Part shown: positions 50,682-62,609 of the stretch, one piece after another
Position numbering within the stretch: position 1 is the first letter of the stretch
Layout: every line of letters begins with the position of its first letter
From: Gordionus sp. m RMFG-2023
Lineage: Eukaryota > Nematomorpha > Gordioida > Chordodea > Parachordodidae
Direction: 5' to 3'
DNA: 64,000 nucleotides
Assembly (NCBI RefSeq): GCF_954871325.1
Contig: NC_088775.1
Span: 41,703,561 to 41,767,560 of the forward strand
Position numbers and translations under genes: made by a program
The notes under the pieces: generated by a model
The model's input: the letters and a program-made list of their open reading frames with translations, nothing else
Told to the model about the DNA's origin: nothing
The model's database searches: none

Positions 50682-53004
50682 TTATATATATAGATATCTT
50701 TTACAATTTTCAATCTATATATAAATTTATTATTTTTTTATAATAATTTACATATGTACAAAAAAACAATTTTATAAAATTTTAAGAAGATTTATTTTAA
50801 GGTTAAGAAAAAGAATTTAATTTAAAGTTTTTACAAATAGTAAAAGAAAGGTAAGAAAGTAAATTTTTTAAAGTTATAAAATTTTAAAGGTTATATTATT
50901 CATTTTATTCTTATGTTTAACATTTCCCTCTTTTTTTAAGTGACTTCAGTCCTCAGATGATCATCTTATCTATTGCACCTTTAGTCATTTGTTAGTATGG
51001 CTTTAGTTTGTTTGTCCGTTGAATCGTCGTTTGTTGAACATTTGTTGATTAGCTGTTTGTATTTGATCTATCTTCCCATTTCCATTTCGCTTTCAAATTT
51101 TTATATATTTTTTTTATCAAAAATTTTATTTATTTATATTAATTATTTTTTTCTAGGTCGTAAATCATAATTCCGATTTTGAACCTGACTATGAACTTGT
51201 AAATTTTGAACTTGAACTTGTGATTTTTGAACTTGAACTTGATCTTCACTTTCTTCACTTCTTCCCCCTCTAGATATTTTTCTGCTTTGTGGTAGAATTT
51301 TCATTTAATATTATGTTCGTTGTTTAGCCTCAGTCATATCTTTTTCATTGGTTTGTTCGTAGCATGTTATCCTGATCGTCTAATCAGTCGCCTGATCAAC
51401 ATCATCACATTAGCTTGTTCATCTCGTTATTTATTATCATTTATATTTAGTTATCATTGTTTGAAAATTATTATTATGATCAATTTATCTCGAATAAAAT
51501 AATTTTGGAATAATTGAAAAGATAATGGAAAGAATAATATATCGGAATAATTCATAGAATAAGAATCAATTATTGAATCATAAAATATTTTAAATTGTCG
51601 CGTTTTAATAATTTTATTTTTATTAAATTTCAATTATTTTTATTTTTAAACTTTGAATTATACTCACTTATTTTACAATTTAAACAATTTCTTCGTATCA
51701 TAATTTATCTACAAATTGTTCTTTATAAAAAAAATTTCTTTCGTCTTCCATTTTTAACATATGATCTCCAAATCACATTCTTGAAAACTTTTTTAGCATC
51801 AAGATATTTAACTATAATATTTGTTTTACTTCTTTATTTTCAAAGTTTTTTTAAATTTTTTATTTTATTATTTTCTTTAATGTTTATATCATTATTTTCT
51901 TTAATCACAATTATTTCTTTAAATTTTATTATACTTTTAATTTATAAGAATCTATTTCTTTTTTAACATTTGGTACTAATTTACATGATTTTATTTTAAT
52001 CAAGTTTTTATTATTATGAGATTTATAATTATGATCATGCCTTTTATTGTAATATGTTTCTTTATATTATTTATTATCTAATTTTCTATTTTCATAATAA
52101 TTATTATTATTAAATTTTATATTGATTTCTGTTGTCATAATTATCTGTGTCACGATAATAATTATTATTATGATTATTTTTATAATTTTGACATTGAAAA
52201 TTTTTATTAGAATAATTAGATATATTATTTGATCTAGATGTTTCTTTTATCTCTATTACCGATTTATAATTACATAAACATATTAATATAAACATTGCTT
52301 CCTTATAAGTTGAACTTTCATTTCTCGGTGGGACCATTGCTTCCATTTCCAAAAATAAAACATCTTATAAATTATGAATTAAGCTTAAAATATTTTTGCT
52401 ATCATAATAATCAAATAATCTTCTAATTTATCTATGGATTTTGTTTTATTATTATAGTCCCATATTGTTTTATTTATATTTTAGAGATTTTATTATTTAA
52501 ATTTTATTTATTTTTCATTTTTCCATTTTAATCATCTCTTATGTGTATTAGAATTAAATAAGCATAACATTCCAGAATCCTCTTTCATATAGTTTGACCA
52601 TGTTCCAGTATCTAAATTCATATCTAAAATTTGTTTTTGAAAAATATCTAAAAAAATCTCTGAAGTAGTTATGCTGCCTCCATGATAAAACAAGGAGGGT
52701 AGTGTAAAAAAACAAAAAATTAAATTACTTTTTTATTTATCTAAATTATATATCTATATCTTTTACAATTTTTATTGTATAATGTATATATTATTTTTTT
52801 ATAATTATTTACATATATACAAAAGAAGAATTTTAAATTTTAAGAAGATTTATTTTAAGGTTGAAGAAAAAGAATTTAATTTAAAGTTTTTACATATAGA
52901 AAAGGATAAGTAAGAAAGTAAATTTTTTAAGGTTATAAAATTTTAAAGGTTATATTATTCCTTTTATTTTTATATTATTCATTTTATTTTTATATTTAAC
53001 ATTT
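50682..53004 (-). mobile_element. Small LTR-element fossil
   Basis: Direct terminal repeats of about 245-260 bases (50682-50925 and 52744-53004) enclose about 1.8 kb. A gag-like stretch is readable on the - strand near 52620-52110. No polymerase was recognised, so it looks like a non-autonomous, broken and rather old element. Ends are approximate. Confidence 0.6.
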
Positions 53005-53009
53005 ATGAA

Positions 53010-53470
53010 ACTAGAAAGATGTTCTTAGACCTTTGGGTCTAGTGGTAAATAGCCACTGCCATTATATTTTACCTTACGAGGAAAAATAATTATGAAAATT
53101 TTTTATATTTTGTTTTAAGCCTAGTTGAAAGTATTTTATAGTAAAATGAGGTTCTAAAACCTCTTAGTCTAGTAATAATTTGTTAAGGCCATTTTATTGT
53201 TATCTATGTGGAAAAAAGAAAATTTTAAAATGTTGTTTTAAGTCAAAATAAGCGTTTTTGTTACTAAAAAGATATTCTAAAACATCTGAGTCTAGTAATT
53301 AATTAGCATTGCCATTATATTTTATTCCACGAGAAAAATTTTTTATAATTCTGTTTTCAACTAAGTTAAAATTATGAATATACCAAATTCCTTCTAAAAT
53401 GTGTGAGGTAGCTTAGTTTTAAGATTATGTAATACGCTTCCATTAATACTTCCATATTTTTCGCAAGATA
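53010..53470. repeat. Diverged tandem array, unit about 118-138 bases
   Basis: Three clear units and a weaker fourth, each with a block like TTCTAAAACCTCTTAGTCTAGT, then GCCATTATATTTTA and a GAGGAAAA-like end (near 53012, 53150, 53271, 53389). The first unit, GGGTCTAGTGGTAAATAGCC, recalls a tRNA A-box region but no B box was found. Confidence 0.6.
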
Positions 53471-55055
53471 TTTAGTAGTTTATTAATAGAATGCTTTAAG
53501 AACAGGGGAAACTGGCTTTTTAAGAGTAAATCGACTTCCTAAGGATGCAGTATTCACAACTGACTAACATATCTCAACGTAAACATGGACGGGGTAAAAT
53601 GGATGTAGTGTGACATCTGCATCACTAAATAATTTTATAATAGGCCAATTATATATGGTCTCCAATATTTATGGATGAAAATTAACTGATTCCTGTCGGC
53701 GATGGTCAAAAGGAAAGAAAATTTATATTATGGTTAATCGTCCATATTTTTAAAGCATATAATATTCAAATTCAAAAAGCATTATCCGGTGGCCAAGAAA
53801 TCGACCCCCTTTAAGAGTATGAAGATGAAGCAAATTCCTTAGATACTATTGATACCCAACTACCCTCTTAAGATAAAGTATAGATCTTTTTTACGTTGAA
53901 CTGGTTCAAACAAAGTTTTATAATTATATTAAACAATAAAAAGAGAAGTTAAGAAAAGTTTATTTTAAAAATAAAATATTATTTTTTAGATATAAAAATG
54001 ATAATTTTTACCCAGTTATCAATATAATCATTAAACATTGAGAATATAGAAATTTCCCAGATATCTGAAATTGCCTGTTTATATGGTTTTGATGCACAGA
54101 AAATTGTAGAGGAATTTTCAATCTAATGAATGTTAGAAAAATGATACCGTATATGATAAAAGTTATTAATTTTAATAACAACTTAATTTTAATATATGTT
54201 TATAGCAGTGACGAAGCGTCAAGTTTACTATTAGGGTAGCAATAGAAAAACTTATTTTTATTTAGTCAAACCATAAAAAAAAATTAAAATATATAAATAA
54301 GTGGAATTCGTCTTTGTTTTTGACTAAAATTATCAAGTACTGAATTGTAAAAGATTGATAGATTTTAAATTTTTTAAAGTTTTTTTCAATCGAAATTAAA
54401 AAGGGATTTAAAATTTAAAAAAATTTTTTTTACATTAAACTTATAATTATAAATTATTTTACAAAATTCTAAATAAATTTATTTGCTTAAAATAATTTGA
54501 ATCAAGAGTATTGTTTATAATTAATTAATGGGTGTCATGGCTAACCGAGGATTGATAAACTCCTTTGCATGATAAAAATATCTTTCACAATCTTGAATTG
54601 ATATCTATAGATATGAATGGGGAAAAAAAATATTTATATCATTTTTTATATATAAGTTATGATATTATATATAAGTCTATGTGATAAAATTTGCGCTTAA
54701 ATATTTTTAATTTTTAGATAAAAAAGAGTTAAATATAAGTATATCAAAATGTATCTTAGAAAGTATATTATAACAGATACAGATACACCTGAAATAGTAT
54801 ATAGATATAAGTTTTTAATATTTACAGCTTTTTTCTTTTTACCTATGCTAGGTCTTCATGACTCAGTATTATACTTACCCGCTAGTATCATCTCGTAATC
54901 CATAACACTTCTTCCTTCATTTTTAAAGCCTTATCATTTGTAAATGTGCACTCTCATTGATAATTTGATATAATTGTTGGATATTATCTCTTTTTTAAAA
55001 ATTTAAATTTAATTACAAAGGGAAAAAATCATCCATATGTGGTTTTTATTTGAAG
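53471..55055. other. No gene recognised
   Basis: Around 53680-53860 the + strand gives a protein-like run (RKFILWLIVHIFKAYNIQIQ and then SGGQEIDP) of unknown origin. At 54918-54640 (- strand) a short ATG frame with a strong donor (GGTAAGT) is followed by a hydrophobic stretch; too little to call a gene. The rest is A+T-rich with nothing seen. Confidence 0.3.
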
Positions 55056-55320
55056 ATAGGGTGTAAAAATAATTTTTTTTGATATAAGTATCAAATGAAA
55101 GCTAATTTTAATATCGTTTGACTGAAAGTCTTTATTCTTGGTCTGGACTTCGTCTGGAGATAGAAGTGGGGGGGGGGGGGGGGGGGTGTAAAAAATAATT
55201 TTTTTGATATGGGTATCAAATAAAAGCTAATTTTAATATCCTTGACTGAAAGTCTTTATTCTTGGTCTTGATGGGTATGACTAGTCTGGGGGGGGGGTGT
55301 AGGGGGGGGGGGGGTGTAAA
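55056..55320. repeat. G-run repeat, two tandem units of about 125 bases
   Basis: Each unit has GTGTAAAAATAATTTTTTT, then GTATCAAATAAAAGCTAATT, then CTGAAAGTCTTTATTCTTGG, and ends in a G run (G19 at 55168-55186; G10 and G13 at 55288-55314). Confidence 0.85.
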
Positions 55321-55559
55321 AATAATTTTTGCAATTTATTTAGTAACGAGCTCTTTTTTAAAAAATGTAGCACGCTAAAGTTATCGATACTAAAAAAATA
55401 GATATGGAATAACGCGCTAAATATAGAACACTGCAAATTATATATTTCAAGTTCAGAATTGGAACCGAAAAAAGATTTGAAATTGTTTTATCTTCATTCT
55501 CTTTTATTTCTGTAAATTCTATCGAACTAGACATTTTGTTAATATTTTGAGGGCCTGAC

Positions 55560-55875
55560 AGTCGTACCCATCAAGACAAAAAATGAATAATTTCAATCTA
55601 AAGATATTTAAATTATTTATTTGATACCCATATCGATATTTTGTGGTGATAAAAATATTTCTGACTCCCCAAGGCCTAGACCCGCCCTCTGTGAGTGATT
55701 ATTATTATGAAATAAAAAATTTTGTTCTTTCCTTTTATTTGATACCCATCAAATAAAATTATTTTTTCACCCCCCCCCCCCCCCACTCCAGACCAAGTCA
55801 TACCAATCAAGATCAAGAATGAAGACTTTCAATCAAACCATATTAAAATTAGCTTTTATTTGATACTCATAAGTT
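55560..55875. repeat. Inverted copies of the G-run repeat
   Basis: 55735-55875 is the reverse complement of one unit, with C15 at 55770-55784; 55560-55680 is a more diverged one. With 55056-55320 it forms a large imperfect inverted repeat. Confidence 0.75.
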
Positions 55876-56304
55876 CCAATGTCTTTTTGAAACCAAAGTA
55901 GGTTGTTTTTTATTTTAGCTATAGAAGTATCTTTGGATACTTTCTAATTCAAGATCCAGTTCATTTGTAATATAAGATGATGTCAGCAAATCATTACAGT
56001 AAAGGATAATAACTGTCATCATCCGAACTCTCTGTCACCCTCAGGGATAAAGGTAGTCCTATCTAAATGAATATCGATATAAAAATAATTTGACACTATG
56101 TCCTAATTATATAAAAAATCTAATTAGAACCTCTCTATATCAATGACAACTAACTATATATAAATTCAATAATCAATATAGGCAACTATTACCAAACCCT
56201 AAATCTAAATTACCTAGTTTTCATATATTAAGAGCACTTTTTTTAGTAAAATATTTTAACAAATTTTATAACATGAATAAATTATAATTTTGAAGCTAAA
56301 ATAG

Positions 56305-56850
56305 TAGTGCTGTGAAGTCACGTCAAAAAAGTAACATCGTTATTTTTCAAGAAAAGGAATGCCATTCGTTACCTTCTTGTAGAGGTAACGAGTAACGGTA
56401 ACGCAAAACGTTACTTTATATGTTTTTTTAAAAAATCAAAAAGATAAACATATTTTATTGTATTATAAAATTACTTTTATTTATTTTAAATTCTTAATAT
56501 AAGTAATTTAAGCCGAGTTTTAATTAATATCAACCACTTCCTTCATTTTATTTTAAATTCTCGTTGTTAAATTTTCTGTCGAAATTAATATTCAATCAAA
56601 ATTCAAAGTAAATATTAAAATGATATTATTATTCTTATAATTTATTTTAGAAATATTATGTCCATAGTACTTGCTTCTTGAGATGAAGATCATTTAACCC
56701 TTACCTGGCCCCAATTTGAATTATATTATTAAAGAAAATTTATGGTACCAACTTTACACTTTGTAAATGTAAATTATATTTCAACACAAATATTTCAACC
56801 TCAATGTCCAGCAGTTCACACTTAAAAAAGCATTAACCACTTGGCGCCGA
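56305..56850. repeat. TAGTGCTGTGAAGTCACG repeat, copy 3
   Basis: Related over most of its length to 34861-35310. It runs directly into the LINE fragment that starts near 56832, so the LINE and this repeat may have inserted next to or into each other. Confidence 0.6.
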
Positions 56851-58590
56851 TTAACTGTCAAACTAGTAGTTAGCAGATTATTGTCACAATATCCAATCAC
56901 CTTTACAGAATCAATTAGGAGTCAACGTAAAAGGTGAATGTGAGGTATCCCTTCACATGACCAGGATGCTGCAAACGGACCACACCAACAATATCCTAGT
57001 CAAAATAGACTTCTCGAACGCCTTTAACTCTATAAGACGTGGAGCTTTTCTAAATCCTATCCTCACCCTCTACCCAGAATTCTCACAATTTATCTTCGAT
57101 TGTTATGCTAATCCCTCGCATCTTCAATTCGGAGATAGATTGATTCCTTCTAACGATGGGATACAAAAAGGTGACCCTCTAGGTTTCTTTTTGTTCTGTC
57201 TGGGCATTAATAGTCTAATACGAGACATTAATGAACAATGCAAGCTAAATCTTCATAACTGGTATATTGACAATGGTATACTAGGCGGCCCACCAACTGA
57301 AGTTATGAAGGCAATCCAAATAATAAAATCCAGCGAGAAAAGTTTGGGACTTCGAGTTAATCAAGACTAAAGCGAATATGATCTCCAGTAGGTAAAGACG
57401 AGTCCTTTATCAAGTTATTTGCCGATATTCTACGAGAGATATCCCTTATGCGCGATACACTATCTCGTCCCAGCTCACCAAGCCTTCTTCTTATTAAAGA
57501 ACTACCTTTTAATTTCAAGAATTTTATATACACTCCGAGCGTCACGGATCTTTCAATATGACGTCAACCTCGCTTCACACGAACTGGATATTAAACGCCT
57601 AACAGAAGATATACTCAATCTTAAATTTGGGGAATTATCATGGTTACAGGCTATCTTACCAACCAAATCCGGCGGCATTGGTATAAGGTCACCTTCCCTA
57701 CTTTCTGTTAGTGCGTTCATATCCTCTCGCCTGTCCTGCGAGCCCACCATTCAAACACTAACAAAACATCCTGACCCCTTACTCCTACAGGAAATTGATC
57801 TATGGAAGTCCCTCTCATTAGTCGATCCTCCATCGTCGGCATTACAGAAGGATTGGGATAAACTTCTAGTTGGCAACTCCGTTGCATTCCTTAAATCGAG
57901 GAGCCAGCCAGAGGACCATTTTCTACTCTTCTCCATTTCCAAAGGTAGTGGATACGAATTTCTTGAGGCTTTCCCATCCCGAAACCTTGACCAGCTCCTA
58001 AGCAATGATAAGCTACGTCACGCCATCGGTCTTAGACTGAATTGCGATATGGTAATACCTTATAACTGTATCCTCTGACAAACGTCGGTCAAATCCTAAG
58101 GCCGTCACTCTCTACACTGTAAGCGCTGTAGAGGCAGATTCATTAGGCATTCAAAATGCAATGATACCATTGCCAGGGCCTTCAAATCCGCCGGCATCTC
58201 ATCAACCCTCGAACCTACTGGCCTTTACAATTCCGATGGTTCGACTATGATTCCTTGAAAGAGAAGGGAATTCCTAACTTGGGATTTCTCACATCTATTC
58301 TCTAGTTCCTTCCAATATAAATAGAGATGCCATACTAGATGCCGAGGCGAATAAACTAGCTAAATATTCACCATCTCTTCCCGCCAATTATACATTCTTA
58401 CCATTAATCGTCATTACTCTAACGTCGTTCGGCTCTCATGCCCTAGACTTCTTTAAAGAGCTGGGAAAATGGATTTCTGCTAGGACCGAGGATCCCAACG
58501 AGGGATTCTACCTACGCCAACGATTACCCATAAACATAGTAAAATATAATTATCTCAGCTTTATTTTTTCAATATCCGAAATCTCGTAAT
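56832..58590 (+). pseudogene. LINE with RT and RLE-like domain, broken
   Basis: Same family as 36225-37550, here with the reverse transcriptase. WRRLTVKLVVSRLLSQ (56840), then QLGVNVKGECEVSLH, then RT motifs: KIDFSNAFNS (57000), GIQKGDPLG (57155-57185) and WYIDNGIL (57260), where the catalytic YxDD reads YIDN. The open frame 57419-58078 continues with FFLLKNYLLISRILYTLRA and GGIGIRSPSLLSVSAFISSR. The knuckle (GRHSLHCKRC) and WDFS part (58085-58300) are split by several stops and frame changes, and RPDG is not seen there. It ends near 58590. Confidence 0.78.
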
Positions 58591-58918
58591 TGAACATCCT
58601 ATGCATAGTATAGACTTAGGCCATTTTGTTGCCTATTATAATGTTAGCGCTAAAAGGGAACTTGAATCTCAATCAATAAAAAATTACAAGAATTAATGAC
58701 TTTATATAATTGTGATTTACTAATATTATTTTTTTTTTACTATTATCATAACATACCTTGATATAAATTGTCGATAACGAAATTATAATACTTTATTTAT
58801 CTTGTAATTAATAAAAATATTCAGTTAAAAGATGAATTAATATATCATTATTTTAATCATTACTTTAATAAAAGAATAATATTTTGAAAAGCTTAATCAT
58901 AGAATTAAAATATAAATA

Positions 58919-60320
58919 GAGCTGTGCCGATTTAAAATATCGGCTAGGATCGGCACCGATATTTAGCGTTTCCCAAAATATCGGATTGGGCAGATACCTG
59001 TAAAAACCGATCTGATCATTTTACTTTACTTTTTTTTGTTATTTTATGTTATGTATATTTATTTTACCTTATTATAATATTTTCTAAATAATTATTTTTA
59101 AACATTGCAAATGCACAACACCCTCTAAATTTTATTTTTTTAAAAAATAGATTTATAGTATTTTAAAAGTTTTTTTATAAAAATAGAAAGGAACACCCAA
59201 AATTTTATTTATTTTAAATCTTTTTAAATAATAAGGCCAATTTTATTATTTATACTGAAAAGAACGAGGAAACTAAAGATATGACACGAAGAGCGAGTCA
59301 GTAAAAATATATTTTATTAACTAACTTCTTTCTCTTTTCTTAAGGTATATATACATTTTCTAAAATATAAATTAGAATATATATAAAAACAAAAAGTAAG
59401 GTTACGAAAAATAATAAGTAATATAAGTCGAATTACAAAAATAAAAAGTTGAATTGAAAATTTAAATTTGAATTCATAAAAAGTAATACAAGTTGAATTT
59501 GAATTCCTAACAAAATAAAAATATAATGAATGTATGCAATATAAATTAAAATATATTACTATTCAATAACCAATATTTTAATTTATTAATTCCGTGACGT
59601 TGTTATTTTTATCATTTTTCAAAATCATTATTATCATCAGTAAGTTGCGAATAATAAGAAATAATAGTTCATCAAAATATAAAAATAAGTGAAGAATGAT
59701 AAATCAATAAGATTGTTATATTTTTAGCGTTTTAATTTTTCGCGTTTTAATGACTTTTATTTTTTCGCGTTTTAGTGTTTAATTAATTTTTGCGTTTTAA
59801 TATTTAATTGATTTTTATTTATTTTCAATCTCCGAGGTTATATAATGATTTTCGCTCTTTATATTTGGAGTCTTAATCAGATCTTTTGAAAATTAAAAAG
59901 AATGACGCGTTATATATTGATGAAAGTAATTTATTGATATTTTATTTGTAATTGTATATAATTAAAGGTATTGCAAGCGATCAAACTACCGAAGAAAATA
60001 TCAACAGCGAATTTATGATCAAAATAAGAAAATGGATCATATCGATTTTTAAGTCAATTAAATTCTTATTCTAATTTAAATTTTTTATATAAATATTTAT
60101 TAACCCTTCCTACAACTTCCGGTTCAGCCGAAAGAGCCATGAGTAAAGTAAAAATTAACAAAACTCGAATGCGGAATAAAATTTCGGACCCATTTTTAAA
60201 AAATTTATTGTTAATTAATATCCAGCGAATTGATGTTTTTGAAAAATTTACAATTGATGATATTAAAACACAATTTGCATTAACATCTATAAGGTTATCC
60301 AAATTATTAATAAAATAAGT
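58919..60320 (+). mobile_element. hAT element remnant with CCGATAT ends
   Basis: The left end TAGAGCTGTGCCGATTT and CCGATAT blocks (58919-59020) relate it to 2273. At 60090-60320 the + strand reads LLTLPTTSGSAERAMSKVKI, NKTRMRNKISDPFLKNLLLI and a tail to a stop at 60318, the C-terminal dimerisation region of a hAT transposase. The middle (59030-60050) holds nothing readable but has TTTTCGCGTTTTA repeats at 59728-59800. Whether both parts belong to one element is not certain; the right end was not found. Confidence 0.5.
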
Positions 60321-60329
60321 AATGTATAT

Positions 60330-61110
60330 ATTTCACAGCGAATATATACGCTTTTAAAAAATGTAAATTTAATTTAACATTTTATAATTTCAAATGCAAA
60401 ATATACTATAATTCATTTTATTCTAATATTTTATATAATGGCTCAATTTACAATACATGTTTTTAATTAATTAAAAGGTAATATAGGTATGTGGAATCAA
60501 GCTAAATATACCTCTTTAAATTTATTCTTATTATATTTTTTACAATATTTTAGATCTTTTTTATAGAAATATTAATATGTTATCTCATTTAATTCACTTA
60601 TATATATTTTATGAAAATAAAATGAATATCAACCAAATTATGAAAAGATTGCATTATTTAAATATAAGTTGATTATCACCTACAAATTTTTAAAAATTTT
60701 TTTCCCTAAATAGGCTTGAAAGATTGTAAATAGAATTATGCTGTAAGGTTATAAATGGTGGCTTATTATAAGATTTTTTAAATAAAATCACTATACCATC
60801 GTAGGTCTTTAAATTTCGCAGCTGATGGCCGCGGGATTTTTTTTAGGTGGATATGGGTAGATTTTGGAGGGGTTTGCCTCCATCAAATTTTCTGCCATGT
60901 AGACAACTGATCAAAAGCATTGATTAGTAAAGTTTATTAAAATATTACTGTACAAATATGTCTGTAAAAGTGAAATTTTACCTAATATTTTGTAAACAAT
61001 TCTATATAATAGAAGATTATCCACTATATGTCTACTTACATTTTATAAAGAAATTTCATATAATTGTTTGGACCTTGGAAATATTTTTAGAAAGAGGCAT
61101 GGTAATTAAA
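60330..61110. other. No gene recognised
   Basis: A+T-rich. One G+C-richer patch at 60830-60900 (GATGGCCGCGGGATTTTTTT and GGAGGGGTTTGCCTCC) is reminiscent of a MITE end, without a partner. The PLPP6 promoter must lie between here and 61865, but no motif stands out. Confidence 0.35.
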
Positions 61111-61530
61111 TTTAAAAATAAATAGTTTGGTTGATTCGTGATTTTGAACTCGGCTAATTACAGTATTAAATTTGCTAATTTTCAATTAATAAATGATTAC
61201 ATTTATTTAATTGGGTTATAAAAAAAATTAAATAATAAAAATCAATAAAGTTTCAACTGTTAATGCTAAATTGGTATTTAGACATTATGAAAGATATTGA
61301 TATTCCATTTTTAACATAGAATTTGATTGTAAGCTGACATAGTGAAAATATAATTATATGTATTAATCTAATCTAATAATTACAATAGCACTCAATTAAT
61401 AAAAAATTTAGATTATTAATTTTTAAATAAAAATCATATCTCTATATAATACTTAATAAAATTATAAAAGAAATCGCAGGGTGGTATCAAAAAATTTACA
61501 TTTAGTTCAGGGAAATTTGAATGAAAAATA
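61110..61530. repeat. Dispersed repeat, copy 2, inverted
   Basis: Reverse complement of 49690-50090, with blocks such as CAACTGTTAATGCTAAAT and TTGAACTCGGCTAATT in both. It lies 336 bases before the PLPP6-type gene. Non-coding. Confidence 0.6.
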
Positions 61531-61865
61531 TAAAAATGGTTTTTTTATAAAAACAATATTAAACACTATTCAATTTTGAATATCCACAATAAACTTTATA
61601 CAAAAATAAAATAAGCTAATCTGGATATTAAAAATAGAAACAAGAATTTAATTATTCAACCGTAAATTTTAAAAAATTTGTCTTCCATAATAATATAGAA
61701 ATTATACTTATTGACATTTTGAAATGCCATATCTTAGATTGAAAGGTAACGTGATAAATATCAATCATATAAAATAATCTAATATTCTCAATCTAATTTT
61801 TTTTTGAACTTTTTTTTTTAGTTTAGTTTTATTTTAATTTTTTTTTTGAATATCTGTATTTATTC

Positions 61866-62560
61866 ATGAAAGGCAAACAAGATCTCCCCACTGCTCGTTT
61901 TACATCGATTACTCACTTTTATTTTAAATTTATAGAAATATCAGCTAATGGTTTTGTATGGATTATTGGAACTTTTCTTTTATTGATATTAACTCCATAT
62001 CTACAACAACAAAATTATATCCTTAATTTACTTTGGTGTAAGTTATATTTAAAATATTTTATGAAATATATAAAATAGATTTGCTCTTGGATGTCATTAT
62101 AATCTCAATACTAAAAGGAGTGTTTAAACGCAGTCGACCTAACTTAACCATTACTGAAAAAGAAGTATTATTGATATCAGTAGATAAATATTCATTTCCA
62201 TCAGGGCATGCTTCTAGATGTGTACTTCTAACCTTTATAACCATCAAATATTTATGTTGCAATAGTGATATCATTTGTTTGAAAAATTATTTAAATGAGA
62301 ATAATATTATATTTAATATTTCTATTTTCAATTTATTTAATACAATTATATTAAAATTAATATGCAATTTTTTAATTCTTTTTTGGGTCATTTCAGTACT
62401 GATATCGCGTTTATATTTAAAACGTCATTTTATATCTGATATTATATGTGGTAGTTTTATAGGTATTATTGAATTTTTCATTTTTGAAAAATACATATGG
62501 TTGTCTAATGAAAAATGCCAAGAACTCCTTCTTCCATATCATTTACATTTCAATTATTAG
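61866..62560 (+). CDS. PLPP6: PAP2-family lipid phosphatase of PLPP6 type, two exons
   Basis: Exons 61866-62037 and 62079-62560 flank a 41-base GT-AG intron (GTAAGTT to AATAG) and give 217 residues. All three PAP2 motifs are present: KGVFKRSRP (residues 70-78), PSGH (98-101, within SVDKYSFPSGHASR) and SRLYLKRHFISD (167-178, with the catalytic His174 and Asp178). SVDKYSFPSGHA is typical of PLPP6, which removes phosphate from presqualene and other polyisoprenoid diphosphates at the ER membrane. Hydrophobic segments at about 29-45, 58-70, 104-117, 139-168 and 180-195 fit a multi-pass membrane protein. Between motifs 2 and 3 there are about 30 more residues than usual, Asn/Ile/Phe-rich. It looks intact; an AATAAA lies 36 bases past the stop. 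Confidence 0.9.
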
Positions 62561-62595
62561 TTATTTAATCATAATATTTTAATAAGCTCATATGA

Positions 62596-62601
62596 AATAA
62601 A
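62596..62601 (+). promoter_or_regulatory. Possible poly(A) signal of PLPP6-type gene
   Basis: AATAAA 36 bases after the stop codon, followed by T-rich sequence. Position fits a cleavage signal; the motif alone is weak evidence in this base composition. Confidence 0.4.
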
Positions 62602-62609
62602 TATATTAC

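Noticed and set aside
51595-51966. 123-codon + strand frame, Phe/Leu/Ile-rich
   Set aside because: Composition is what T-rich DNA gives by chance; it lies inside the LTR fossil and matches nothing.
54640-54920. Possible small - strand gene: ATG, strong donor GTAAGT, then a hydrophobic exon
   Set aside because: The joined product would be about 35 residues; no family recognised and the acceptor is one of several possible.
57751-58005. 84-codon - strand frame
   Set aside because: Antisense of the LINE frame 57419-58078.
62059-62274. 71-codon - strand frame
   Set aside because: Antisense of PLPP6 exon 2.
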